From Planoprotostelium fungivorum (Eukaryota; Evosea; Variosea; Cavosteliida; Cavosteliaceae): a DNA stretch of 64,000 bases. The notes under the pieces were generated by a model. The model saw only the letters and a list, made by a program, of their open reading frames with translations, was not told where the DNA came from and searched no databases. This document shows positions 33,111-44,503 of this stretch, one piece after another (positions within the stretch are counted from its first letter, which is position 1; each line of letters opens with the position of its first letter). The DNA is taken from NCBI GenBank assembly GCA_003024175.1, contig MDYQ01000121.1, positions 1-64,000 of the forward strand. The letters are read 5' to 3'. The translations under genes and the position numbers were made by a program.

Positions 33111-34701
33111 ATGACAACCACAACCAATGCATCAGCTGAGAAAGCCCAGGAGAATAATCAGGAGACACCAGCCGTGGTCGCATGCAGTCTGATCAGAGGA
33201 GAGCAAGCACCCTTTAGAACGAGAGAAGGACATTGCCTCGTGAGCGATGGCTCGAATCACGTCTTTCTCTTTGGAGGAGGTGCTAGCAGTCTCACGGGTC
33301 CTCAACAATACGATGATCTTCACCTGTATAGTGTTGGTAAGATACTGAGATGATAATGGTTGACAACCCTGAACTGACTGAAACAGCCGACAACAAATGG
33401 AAGACTTTGAGCAGTGAGAATGGACCTGGTCCAAGAACAGGAGCAGCTTCGGCTCTCGTCACTGATCGTCTGTTCATTTTTGGAGGATTCGATATAGAGA
33501 AGGGTGAATCACATTCGCCATCCATACCTACCATCTTCTCATATTCTCTCAGCCTGGTTGAGAGGTGTACATGTCTACGACATCAAAACGGATAGTTGGT
33601 CCAGACCCGAGACTGCATTGACCGGTGATCTCTCATCTTCCTTTCTCACTCGACATGTGATCAGCCGATTGGATGTCTGATGTGATCGAAACGATCTGTT
33701 CATCATCGCTCACACACAGGCAGGTGGACCCACCCCCAGAGATAAATTCTCCGCCGTCGTTCACGGCAAGGACATCTATCTGTTCGGTGGATTCGGTCCT
33801 CAGAGCCTTCTGAACGCCACCCCCACCGAAGATGAAGACAATGATGATGATGATGATGAGAACGAAGAGAGAGGACCCGCTGTCAACTTCACATGGTTCA
33901 ACGACACCTACAAATTAGACACGGGTGAGCTCCTCTTTAAAGATCGATTTAACCTGACTCGTTGTAGATACGATGACGTGGTCTGTGGTACAGACGGCTG
34001 GTGACCTTCCCACGCCGAGAGCTGCGTTCGGCATGACACTCATCGAAGACAAGATCTTCATCGTGGGAGGCAAAGACTCTCTCGCCCGTCTCAACGATGT
34101 TTACGCTCTCGATATCCCTTCTCTCACTTGGTATAGAATCGAGGTGAGAGACGTTCATCATGAGGTCCCCCGTGTCCATCGGGATGATGATGGCCCGCGT
34201 TCAATGTCCATGCTGATGGATGATGCAGGTGACTGGAATGCCTCCCCCGGCCAGATCGTTTCACTCTTGTGTCAGAATTCCAGAGACGAAAGCTCTTCTC
34301 ATCGAAGGAGGCATCGACGTCCAAAACTCTCATCTCAATGACGCTTTCGTTCTCGACACGGGTGACCATTGGACATCGTGATGAGAGAGGTCTCTTTCTG
34401 ATGTGAAGACAGAGAAGAGAGAGTGGAAGAAGGTGACGTTGAAGGATCAGCCTTCCCCTCGAGGTAATCATGGAGGAGTCGTCGTTGGAAATGACTTTAT
34501 GGTGATTCGATCATTAAACTTGATGATGAGAGAGAACTGAACGAGAGGTAGATCTTTGGAGGATCTTCAAGTTACAATGCATCGTTCCAGGAGTGTATGA
34601 CTTACCATTCGGAACACTTCAAGTTTGATCTCAGTGAGATGGAAAACAGAGACTTTGTCTGATGAACGGCAGGTGCCCTTGTGCAACAATACAGAGGATG
34701 A
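33111..34701 (+). CDS. Kelch-repeat beta-propeller protein
   Basis: Kelch blades are clear: HVFLFGGGASSLTGPQQYDD, PRTGAASALVTDRLFIFGG, PRDKFSAVVHGKDIYLFGGF, PRAAFGMTLIEDKIFIVGGK, ARSFHSCVRIPETKALLIEG and PRGNHGGVVVGNDFMIFGGS. Each pairs with a W or Y about 20-30 residues later (NDTYKLDTDTMTWSVV). Six blades would form one propeller. The third blade carries an acidic insert (EDEDNDDDDDENEER). About eight short introns are present; the last joins FDLS to ALVQQYRG and the stop. Proteins of this type act as protein-protein docking platforms; the partner is unknown. Confidence 0.85.
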
Positions 34702-34875
34702 ACTGTATGATGGAAGGAGATCGCCACATAAAGAGGGGAGATTTAATTCACCTGTGTCTATACGTAGAGAATTTTAGAGGTATTCATATAGCCCTCTGCT
34801 GGGTGCCGACGATGATGATGGTGTTGTTTATGTGTTGTCACGTGACAGGGGACTGGCCAGAAAAGTGTAGACACG
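34702..34875. other. Short gap between Kelch and RUS genes
   Basis: This 174-bp gap lies between genes on the same strand. No feature beyond the expected 3' end and promoter was seen. Confidence 0.3.
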
Positions 34876-36573
34876 ATGTGGACCATCACGAGAGGTCACA
34901 CTCGTGCTTCAATTCAAAGATATAAACAACCATTACAACGTAATGACCTTAGATCCTTCAAACCCACAGCCATAGCTGTGCCACGAGGATACAAAACATC
35001 ATATCGATCTCTATCTATTGTGAGTCGATAACGATGTGAATGCATACTGAATCGCCCTTTAGAATTCTTCAGAGGGAAATGCAGAGAATCAGGGTGCATT
35101 ACCTAAACCAACGATAGTGGAGGTCAACAATACAACACAGAGGAAGAGGAGTTTCTATAGAGGTGGTGTTGACAGAGACACTGGGAAGGAAAGATGGACC
35201 GTGGTAGAAGACGGCAGCGCGCCAGAATCGACCAAATGGGGCTTCAGATACTTCCTTGAGTCATGCTTCTTACCTGAGAATTATCCAAAATCCGTTGGAG
35301 GTTCGTTCGTGACATCATCCATATCGCCCATCATACTGTCTACGTCATCTGATTCCCATCAGTTGGCTACAAGGGATATTTCTCTTGGCTCGCCTTCCAG
35401 AACATCTGCGGCTCAGCTTCTTACGTTCTATCGACCAAAGCTCTCTTATCATCCGTCGGCATCTCCGCCCTCCCTGCTTCGTCTGCTGCCGCCGCCATCA
35501 GCTGGGTCCTCAAAGACGGTATCGGCTCGTTGGGCATCATGTTGTTCGCCTCGAAGTTCGGCACGAAATTCGATAATGATGCCAAGCGTAACCGATGGAG
35601 GGGAGACCTCCTTCACAACACTGGAGTGCTGGTGAGTCTATTCTTGTACCATCATGATGATCGTCACATCACGATGATCCATCGAGTGATGATGATGATC
35701 GATGACAGATCGAGTTGGGCATTCCATTGTTTCCAAAGACTTTCCTCGCCACCGCTTCTCTCGCCAACGTCTTAAAGGGTGTCTCCGGTTTAGCCTCCGG
35801 CGCCACGAAGGCCTCCATCCATCGCAATTTCTCCCTCCAGCACAACTTGGGTGACATCACTGCCAAAGCTCAGACTCAGGGTGAAGACGATCGACGTCAT
35901 CACGAAGAGTTGACCATCCAAAGGCATCGGTTGTTACCTCGTTGGCATGGCCGTAGGCATCAGCTTGTCTTCGATTCCAGGAATGGACCCAGCCTCGCTC
36001 AACACGTTCCTCGCCTTCGGTGTATTAGCTGCCTGCCACCTCTTCTCCTCTTACAAGGCCCTCTCTTACGTTCAGTTCTCTTCCCTCAACACCCAACGCC
36101 TGTCGACCAACTTGGCTCACTTCAAGAAGAGCGGACAAGTCTTGAACGTGGCCGATTGCAACGAGCAGGAGAAGATCATCGGCAAGCCCGATCACATGAT
36201 GAGACGTCCCATCATCCGTCTCGGCAACACCATCACACCCGATTCACCTCGTCTCGCCGAATGCATCGAAATGTACCGTGATGAGAAGTACATGCTACTA
36301 CCGGGAAGAGGGGGCAGCATCGATGTAGTCTTGAGAGAGAAGACCGAACCGTTAGACATCGTGCGGTCTTACTTTCACGCTTACATGCTGCAAGAGGAGC
36401 TGGAGAAGAGAGGATGGAAGGAGGGAGAGGAAGAATGGATGGAAGCGATGAGAGAGACGCAAGTCTATACAGAGAGACAGTTTGTCGATTTTGTGAGGAG
36501 ACTGGAAGACAGAGGATGGGATCTCAGGTTCATTGCCATCACGCCAAACGCCTACAGAGCAGAGTGGTCGTGA
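34876..36573 (+). CDS. RUS family protein (DUF647, root UVB sensitive-like)
   Basis: RUS proteins are conserved membrane-associated proteins; in plants they act in UV-B sensing, vitamin B6 homeostasis and auxin transport, but their chemistry is unresolved. The ATG at 34,876 (MWTITRGHTRASIQRYKQPL) is in frame with the second exon after the intron 35,025-35,062. Family blocks follow: FLESCFLPENYPKSV, YKGYFSWLAFQNICGSASYV, LSTKALLSSVG, WVLKDGIGSLGIMLFASKFG, KFDNDAKRNRWRGDLLHNTG, GIPLFPKTFLATASLANVLK and HRNFSLQHNLGDITAKAQTQG. The C-terminal region includes MYRDEKYMLLPG and LDIVRSYFHAYMLQEELEKR. Pieces of that C-terminal exon and its 3' flank are copied into both palindrome arms (5,390-5,606 and 10,130-10,530). 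Confidence 0.9.
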
Positions 36574-36762
36574 AGAGATAAACAGATGATGGACCGTGTC
36601 GTATGGAAGGTTTCTTGTGAGGTAGAACATGCTGAGCAACAGAGACGGAGGCGAGCCGTGATTTGGTTTGTTGACGTGAATAATTGTTGGTGTTCGAACT
36701 GTGGCGCCATCGCCAGCCAAGAGCAGCTGGCTACGGTCGTCTTCGATGAGATCGTAGTGTCG

Positions 36763-36859
36763 TGAGCTGAGATCCGTCTACGAGCTGTCGGAGAAGTTCA
36801 AGAGGGAGGTCATCATCGGTGAGAGGATGAAGAGGGAAGGGAGCTGAAGAGAGATAGGA
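36763..36859 (+). repeat. Exact 97-bp copy of a Sec1 exon-intron junction
   Basis: These 97 bases are identical to 9,166-9,262 in the Sec1 gene. They cover the end of the second-last exon (codons for ELRSVYELSEKFKREVIIG) and the first 32 bases of the following intron. Flanks on both sides differ at once. Inclusion of intron sequence shows copying at the DNA level. No target-site duplication was seen. Confidence 0.9.
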
Positions 36860-36886
36860 CCATCCTGAACCTGAGACTCAACTCTG

Positions 36887-37530
36887 CCTCTTTCATGTCA
36901 TTACTACGCGGGACCTCCCTGAACATCGTATCGCGACCGCCGCAGGCTGCACGGAATCCGTCCGATACCTCTTGTCCCCACGTCGATCCATCCAGCGGTA
37001 CGGCCCTCAGAAGAGCCACCTATAACGGTCACGAAGACGTCGTCCGCATCTTATTCAAGGACCCCCGAGGATCCTTCCATCGATGACAACTACTTCATCT
37101 GTAGAGCCTGCCATGACGGGAGACTGCAATTCGACAGACTTTTCATCAGCGATGAGGGAGTCGACCCGTCTGCCAGATCCAATCACTGCCTGAGACACCC
37201 GGCGGCGAAGGGATATGTGGACATCGTCAAGTTGCTGCTGGCCCAAAGCAAGAGGCACTGAGGAGGGCAGTCCTCTGGAATAGAGAGGAAGTCGTGCGTC
37301 TGTTGCTCGCAGACAAGAGAGTCGATCCGTCAGCTCAAGACAATCATCCGATCCGTATGGCTTGCGAACGGGGGCACAAAGACATCGTCAGACTCTTGTT
37401 GAGCGATGAGAGGGTGGATCCTACGGTGGAAGACAACGTCGTGTACACGCTGGCCGCCAGTGGAGGCCACGAAGAGGTCATGAGGATCCTGATCGAAGAC
37501 GGAAGAGTGGAGGAGAAGGTAGAGTCGAGC
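36887..37530 (+). pseudogene. Broken ankyrin-repeat gene
   Basis: Ankyrin repeats are easy to read but the frame does not hold: GTALRRATYNGHEDVVRILF ends in a frameshift near 37,060. The text resumes in another frame (DPSIDDNYFICRACHDGRLQ), reaches VDIVKLLLAQSKRH and stops at about 37,258, then resumes with EEVVRLLLADKRVDPSAQDN, GHKDIVRLLLSDERVDPTVE and GHEEVMRILIEDGRVEEKVE. There is no start region; the copied Sec1 piece sits directly in front. The end runs into repeat R1. The repeat type is that of the local F-box/ankyrin family. Confidence 0.75.
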
Positions 37531-37735
37531 ACCCATAATTTGAAAATGTCCAGAAAAATTGCACAGACCTCGTACGATTTCAAAATTGTAACATGGTAAG
37601 CGGCTCTCGCGCCGCACGGGAGATTGACTACAAATGTTATCAATAACTTCGTCCGCCTCTGGTAACGGACCTGGGCTGGATCAGTAGTGCTCCGGGGTCA
37701 TTTCTCCTCACAAACGCGGACACTGAAAGGAAAAT
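37531..37735 (+). repeat. Short repeat R1, third copy
   Basis: This copy begins ACCCATAATTTGAAAATG, contains CGCACGGGAGATTGACTA and GGACCTGGGCTGG, and ends near CACTGAAAGG. It is the same orientation as the copy at 9,713 and abuts the broken ankyrin gene. Identity with the palindrome copies is moderate by eye. Confidence 0.6.
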
Positions 37736-37857
37736 ATCGTCATCATTCCTCACACAATAGCATACATCATGTGAACTCCTCATTCTGCTTCGTAAATACG
37801 AGCATCGAACCGAATAGTCTCTCGATGAGCTCATGCGATACTTATAAATAAATCATT

Positions 37858-40800
37858 TTAATCGACAGATTTCGCAGAAACGTTGATGGTCGGTTTGATC
37901 GTCTCGGGGACGTTCACATTTCTCGATCTAAGTAGCGGTCTCTCTTCATCTTCTCCCCTCTCTTCTCTTCCACTCTCTTCCGTCATCTCATCCACGTCCA
38001 CGATGTGATCTTCATCATCTCGAATCGAATCGTCTAGATCTACCGTCGACGTCATCTCTCGTTCTCTCTGTTCATTCGGAACCACCGCAGGTGAATTCAA
38101 CTGCGCGTGAGGAGCTGCCTGTAGATTGACTTGCACGTGAGGTCCTTGCTGTGGATAGACTTGCATGGGAGGTCCTTGCTGTGGATTCATCTCCGTGTGA
38201 TGTATCTGTGGCCAGCCTCCACCTTGCTGAGGCCACCCCTGTCTCTGTGGCCAGCCTCTCCCCGCCGGCTGCAGCCTCTGAGGTGCGTTGCGGTAGCCCA
38301 TTGGCGCCACGTAAGGTTGTACGACGTGTCCCCTCCCTTGTGGATAAGGTGCGGGGTAAGGCTGTGGGCCCACGTAAGTCTGTACTGGAGCGTAATTGTG
38401 GGGTAATGCGTGGAACTGTGGTCCGGAATGGAGCTGTGGTCCAGGATGGAGCTGTGGTGGGACTTGTGGCTGCGGCGGGTTCTGAGGTACAGGTGAGACG
38501 TTGGGTTGAACGGGCTGCAGATCGACCGGCTGGGGAGACTGCGGCTGAGATTCTCCATCGGGTCGTGGAGACTGTTCCCTAGGTTGAGATTCTCCATCGA
38601 CCGATGGAGATTCGACTCGGTTCAGCTGCTGCTCCTGGTGTTGGGGGGAAGAGTGTAGGGAGAGAGGCGACACTTGTTGAGAGGGCGGACTCGATTGGAT
38701 ATGTCCGTAACCCTGGTTGGGTGACCCTGCTCATGGCCATCAGATGAATGGGATGAGTTGTCATGTCTTCAGAGAAAGAGAGGACGTAAAGAGAATGGAT
38801 GCATCGAATGGGTCTTACCTCCCGGTGGGGGAGAAGTGTTGAAGGCACCGTAAGTGGCGTGGTAAGGAGCCATGTGTGGCGGCGCCAATATGATTCCACC
38901 TGCTGACGTCATCGTTACGTCTCGTTACGTCTGTCCCACCTTGTCTCCTCTTGATCTTAGAATAGTCGAAGTAGGGTTGAGAAGAACAGAAGGGATCGTC
39001 ACATTGGGGCACTCCCTTTGGGAAATAGATACGGTCGCTGGTGAAATCAATGTCTTTTCCGTACGCAGCTGTACACGTCAGATCCGTCAGACTACAACGC
39101 GTCACCTTTCATGTAGTACAATAAGAGGTTGACGAAGATTCCCGGAAAGATACCCCTGAGGGAGTCAGCGGTGACTGTGGGGGCACGAATATTTGTGACT
39201 CACCGGAGAAATATAACTCCGACGGTCGTCGCACCGATGAGCCCCAGCGCGGCTGTATCACCGTGTACCTATTTATAGATCAGATCTTGTGATCCATCAT
39301 GTGATGATCACCAGTTGGACGGTCATCAAGAAGGCATAACAGATGAAAGCGGACACTGCGAGAGTCAAGAGCAGCGTGAGGGCTCTTCCAAACCAGACGA
39401 GGTGTCTATGTGACATGAGATGGTGATGACATCATGGCTCACCTCTTTGGAGAATTCGCCCACATCATTTCAGATGGTTTCCATGTGATTTTTCTCAGTA
39501 TGGGACGATGTAACTGCATCATCGTCATCCATCACGATGATCATCGATCACCGATCGTGTCGATCGTGAACGTCAACTCACCGCCCTGAACATGCCCAGG
39601 GACACGTCTACAACGAGGATCTTCCACAAAAATCCCAGCACACCAGCTTCCGCTATGATGTCCCACGGCCTCGCGTCTTCACTGACATTGTGATCCACCT
39701 TGTTCAGAATCGATTTGATCCAGAAGTTTTGCGTCACTAAAATCCACAAAATGAAAATCAACGTGGAGAACAACCTCCACCCCAACTGCCAAAGTGTCAT
39801 TGTAGATCGAGCTTTCGTGAAGAATTCTCACGGGGTGGGTCTCGTTGTAGAAAGGTGACCATATCCACAGGATGTCATGCGTGTTGGCATAGTGTACGGT
39901 GTATCCAAAAGCCGGCTGTTCTCCTTCAGTTCTCGTCGAGATTTCTCTCTCACCTTACTCCCCACCAATCTGACGATCGGATGCAGATAATCATACAAGA
40001 AGTGTCTCAAAATAATCCGTGGAGTCCCTACGTAGACGTAAACAGGGACACGGTTCTCGTTGGGAGCCAGACGTCGCTACGTACGGTTACGTACGTACAT
40101 TTTCCAGGGAACTCACCCTGTGTTCTGGTGGGACTCTTCTGGTGCTGCATGTGCACATGAAACAGCGAGAGAGGAGATAGATGAATGCAAAGATTGCGAT
40201 GATGCCTGCGCAGACGGCAGCAGCCCAAGGCCAATCGATGGGTCTCTGCTCGTGGGTGAGGAGGATAGAAATAAAATGAAATAAAAGTATCACGTCTTTG
40301 TCCCAAGTGAAGGTGAAGGTGAAGGTGAATGTGTCTGGGTACCCCACGTTCATCGCGATGACGTAGTAGGCAGATGTGGTGGCGTTGTCCCATTCATACT
40401 GTCATACATCAGATTGTGTGATGGTGCGACGGGACGCCCACGTTGAAAGTTAGACTGTCTGTGCTGTTCGAGTAGACTCGATAGATGTCAGATGGTGGTG
40501 CCTTCCCGATGTATACGCTCGATCCATCTGGAGCGGTTTCAGATAGAACAGACAAATCACGATGATGGTGATGGATCGCTCACTCTTCCACAGATTATAT
40601 TCGGATTCTGACATCATCCAAAAGTAGGCAGACCCACGAGAATAAGAATAGTAGGAACTGAATGACACAGTCCAACGAAGGTGATCGCTCTCCTGTGATT
40701 CACTTCAGAGAAGCGAGAGAGGATCCAATCACCCTGAATCCATTCTGGGCTTTGGCCATCAGGGTGTAATATTGGCCAGTCGAGAGCGTTTGAACTTCAT

Positions 40801-40946
40801 CGTCAGAGGACGTTCGTGTGGATGTAGAACTCACTGACTTCAGCATCATCTCCCGATGCCCCATTGAAAAGGTCCTTGAATTCAGTTCTTTTAGACGAAA
40901 CGAGGAGGAACAACCCTAAGAGGAGAAAGAGGTGAGTCCGATGCAT
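37858..40946 (-). CDS. Multipass membrane protein with signal peptide and proline/glutamine-rich tail
   Basis: The start MHRTHLFLLLGLFLLVSS is a signal peptide. A luminal or outer domain follows (SEFYIHTNVL; SYSRGSAYFWMMSESEYNLW; AMNVGYPDTFTFTFTFTWD), then a membrane helix (AAAVCAGIIAIFAFIYLLSR) and a cysteine-rich edge (CFMCTCSTRR). Further helices are LFSTLIFILWILVTQNFW, ALTLLLTLAVSAFICYAFLM and LGLIGATTVGVIFLRGIFPG. The last 250 or so residues are rich in P, Q and G (PQVPPQLHPGPQLHSGPQFH; GRGWPQRQGWPQQGGGWPQ) and then acidic, ending ISVSAKSVD-like. About ten introns are present and some joins are not certain. The layout of an outer beta-rich domain plus several helices recalls GOST-type receptors, but I do not recognise the family. 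Confidence 0.6.
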
Positions 40947-41101
40947 CAGGGTGTCGTTTGTCAACGACCTTGTCCTTCGTGAAAGAACGCCAACGGCTCG
41001 TTGTAGAATGTCATTTACACGATACAATTTTCAAGAATTTCTCCAACTATCTTTATCGTGTCGTGACAGCTGGAAGATGTATAAAGTGAAGCGTGAGTCC
41101 A

Positions 41102-42273
41102 TCAGAACTCGTCCATGCTCTGGATGGTCGCAGACACGCCAGTCACCGATGCATCGATGAAGGGAAAGAGGTTTGTCCTTGGCAGATCGGTGATGGTGTA
41201 GACGAACGTTGTCCTCTGCAACTCGACCGAAAAACTTCTCCTCTCGCAATCTAATGTGCACTCGATCGCATCTCCCTGTCTCCAATTTCCAGTCATCTGT
41301 CACACATCAGACACCATTCCATCACGCTCGAACAAGGACCGATGAGACTCACGCATGGGGCAGTTCGAGTGGCGCCGAGATAGACGAGATTCTGACTGGA
41401 GATGCTGTAGGAGTCTTGATAGTCTGCCGCACCCCACGGTGCCACACCGATGGCGATCCACTCGGAGTCCTCGATCTCATTCAAGATGATCTTCCACTGA
41501 TGGACACCCGTGTTCCAACCAGAGTTACATAAGATACCGGCGAAGCTGTCGGCCACCCTCTCTACGGTTGTGTTACCATCTGAATAGTTGTAATGGGCAT
41601 TTTGTGCTACGAAGGTCATGATGGGCTGGATGAGATCAGAAGGTGCGTCTTTCGAGAGGGACGATGGTGGAGTGAGATGATCACCTTCTCGATCTCGATT
41701 TGGTAGTAATCGATCTCAGCTCTGAGCTTTTCCTTCTGCTTCTCGTTGAGGTGGGCGGTTTCCATCTGGCCGTATCGGAGGTAGTTGAGAATGAGAGGGA
41801 AGAGTTTCGGGTCGCGATCGATGAAATAGCTGCCATCTTCTCCTGGCTGGTCTAATGTGAATATGTCGAACCATGTCGGATGACATCTGACACACCTGGA
41901 ATTGACCACTCCTCAGCATGGCGCTGAAGTAATTGTTCTCATGGCTCAAGAGGGTACTCTTTGTTGTGGAGAAAATCTTTCCACCGACATCTAACTTGAC
42001 CTTGTCCTTCACTTTGGCTGCGTTCTCTTCGGTGAGTTTCATCAGATTCTGCCATTTCTCCTCTCTCGCATCGATCTCGTTGATCTTAACCTCTAAACCC
42101 TACGGAGGATGAGTTCGTTCATAAGAAGACGTATATCATATCACGTTCAATATGTTCTTAGAGGACTCCTCGAGCTGAGAAGAAATGGAAACCATCAATC
42201 CTTTCTTCGTCTCCTCTAGATGGTGAGCGATCTCATCCACAGCGGATGTCTTCTGTTTCTTTGCAGCGGACAT
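41102..42273 (-). CDS. BTB/POZ (KCTD-type) protein with SPRY-like C-terminal domain
   Basis: The N-terminus is a coiled coil (DEIAHHLEETKKGLMVSISS; LEVKINEIDAREEKWQNLMK). A BTB of the potassium-channel T1 type follows: VKLDVGGKIFSTTKSTLLSH, FSAMLRSGQFQ, SYFIDRDPKLFPLILNYLRY. The C-terminal half resembles a SPRY/B30.2 fold: SGWNTGVHQWKIILNEIEDS, WIAIGVAPW, MTGNWRQGDAIECTLDCERR and SFSVELQRTTFVYTITDLPR. Proteins with BTB and SPRY parts often serve as substrate adaptors for cullin-3 ligases. Five or six introns are present. ATG is at 42,273 and the stop at 41,102-41,104, about 160 nt from the start of the membrane-protein gene. Confidence 0.85.
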
Positions 42274-42819
42274 GTTACTCCTCTTGTGGATCGGAGCGTG
42301 GATGATGGACAGCCGTTGTGGTTTGCTGTTCCGGAAACGAATTCTTCTGTGAATCGGAAATTTATGAATAAAGTGATTATCGAAACATTTATTCTATTAT
42401 AGAATAAATACATGCAGCCTTTTGAAGCTGCCTGTGTGTACTTTTTTGCTGATCCTTCGCAATCAAAAGCCATCATCCATCGTATTGTCGGTGGATCAAT
42501 TCGTCACATGTATCAAGCTTCATCGATCACCGAGGATCACGATCACACTGGAAGTGTGCACCAACGCGATCGCGAATGTGATTCATATACATTGGAGTCC
42601 TCCAAGAACATACTAGAGGTGAGATGATACGTTGAAAAAGAAGACCCTATTTTCTACAGTTTTACACAATTTCAATCTGCCTTATCTGGCTTTCCCTTTC
42701 CTCCTCCAGCAGGCGCCATCGCCTCATCGGTTCCCCAATTGATCCTCTTCTTCAGAGGTGATGCCGGTGTCTGCAGTGCCGCACTATCATCTCGTCAACT
42801 CTTCATCATCATCGTCGTC
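42274..42819. other. Intergenic gap between BTB and MADS genes
   Basis: This 546-bp gap should contain the 3' flank of the MADS gene and the promoter of the BTB gene. A 71-codon plus-strand frame (42,412-42,627, MQPFEAACVYFF) has no domain and no support. CTATTATAGAATAAAT near 42,395 is AT-rich and could be core promoter. Confidence 0.35.
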
Positions 42820-44015
42820 TCACTTTGCAAAGTCCGTCGCCTCCTTCTCTAGATTTGGAGTGAGAGAGGGAGTGATGGGTGTGAGGCCACCCTTTGAAGA
42901 GTTGGAGTTGCTGTCTGGCGTGATGGCAGATGTGGTGACCTGCAGGCCCTTTGAAATGGGAGACTGCAAGATGTTCGAGGGAGACCAAGGAATAGAGGAG
43001 CCACTCTGTGGTGGCAGATAAAAGTTGGGCGTGAGTCCATTGTCCTCTTCTTCCAGTATCCGGGGGGGCTCCTGCAATGATGCATCAGCATCGTGGTGAC
43101 GTCACCATGATGATGATGTCTCACCATCTCATCGAGCTTGGGAATGTTTACGGTCAGATTCGGCTTTTTCGATCTCTTTGTGGATCTCGAATTGTCGGGA
43201 GGTGTGACCGGCCTCTTTAGAGGTTGTGTCTCCGGTTCAGACGTGAAGAAGCTATCGCCCACAGTTCCACTGCTCTCCGTGGTCTCAGTCATGGGCGATG
43301 GTAAACCCTTGTCCACGTCAAAGTTTCCAAACGGCTGCTTCTGCGGAGAGTAGCTGAAGAAATTTGGAGTCTACGAGAGGATGAGAAGGACATGCGATGA
43401 TGATGATTACCTGGATGGAGGCATAGGTAGATGTGGGGGTTCTGAGGTACATGTTGTTGAGAGTGCGAGGTGTGAGAACTTCGTCGGAAGATGGTGTCGG
43501 TAGAGGTGTGATGAGGATGTTGTTTGGACTGACTTCGGTGACAGAAGGATCGGGCAGAGGTGGCATGAAGGCATCTTTGTCGTCGTCATCGTCTTTCAGA
43601 TCCTTCGAATCTTTCTTCAAAACTCTTCCGACGAGAGCTGAATACTGCAGATGGGTGTCAGCTGATGGAAATCGCACGATATGATGAGGTGATCCGTAAT
43701 ACGCACGTCGGAGTTGGCGAGTGGTTTGTGGGGCTCGTTGAATTCAGTGTAACGGAGAAGACAAGAATCCATGTCCTTGCTGGCATACTGAAACAATTTG
43801 TTGTTGGAACTGAATATGATCAGGGCGATCTCGCAATCGCACAAGATGGAGAGCTCCATAGCCTTCTTTATGAGACCATTCTTTCGTTTCGTAAAAGTGG
43901 CCTAGGCGAAAGATCAGACGAACATTTCGGATGTTCATAGAAATGCAATCGATGTACTCACTTGTCTATTCCTCTCGTTGGTGATTCTCTCTATACTGAT
44001 CTTATTTCTTCCCAT
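42820..44015 (-). CDS. MEF2-type MADS-box transcription factor
   Basis: The first exon encodes [18 protein letters not shown], followed by a 59-nt intron and then [40 protein letters not shown] and [14 protein letters not shown]. Together these make a complete MADS domain with the MEF2-like extension ([15 protein letters not shown]). The rest is disordered and rich in S, T and P, with repeated TP motifs ([40 protein letters not shown]), probable proline-directed phosphorylation sites. A basic stretch, [13 protein letters not shown], may serve nuclear import. It binds CArG/MEF2-type A/T-rich sites as a dimer. Five exons. ATG is at 44,015. Confidence 0.93.
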
Positions 44016-44503
44016 CTTCTTCTGGCTGTATGTCTATCAGAATTCATTCGTGCTCGGCGTCGCACATGGTGCAGAATTCATCGCAGAGTTATCTCGCATG
44101 GATGACCCTCACAGATAGACATTAAAACATATAGAGAAGAGAACATACCTCCAGAAATAGACTCTTCTAAATATACCTCCTGTGTTGTTGTGTTGGTGTC
44201 AATTATTGTGACATCTTTGTGCAGTGTCGCGTCGCAAATGTTTGGTCTGGAAACGTTCCGCTCGAATGCAGACGCCGTTCTATTCTTGTGATGAGAATGC
44301 ACACTTGGTCTTCTTGTCTGGTGTCTCACACAGGTTACACTCGTCACTATCCTCTGAAGAGAATGATTTCGGTTTTGATTCTGCGGTGAAGTGTGTTTCC
44401 ATGCCATTTGTGGTGTGGCAAGCGGTGATAGGAAGTGTTCGTTTGACTTCCCTCTAATTATAGCACATTTGACGCCGCAGACACATCACATCACAGTTTC
44501 ACG
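44016..44503. other. Divergent promoter gap between MADS and DNAI7 genes
   Basis: These 488 bp separate two divergent starts. Open frames on both strands have no recognisable domain. AT-rich stretches lie near 44,120-44,200 and TAATTATAGC at 44,455. Nothing else was seen. Confidence 0.35.

Noticed and set aside
42412-42627. 71-codon plus-strand gene between BTB and MADS genes
   Set aside because: No domain, no introns, and the composition resembles non-coding DNA.
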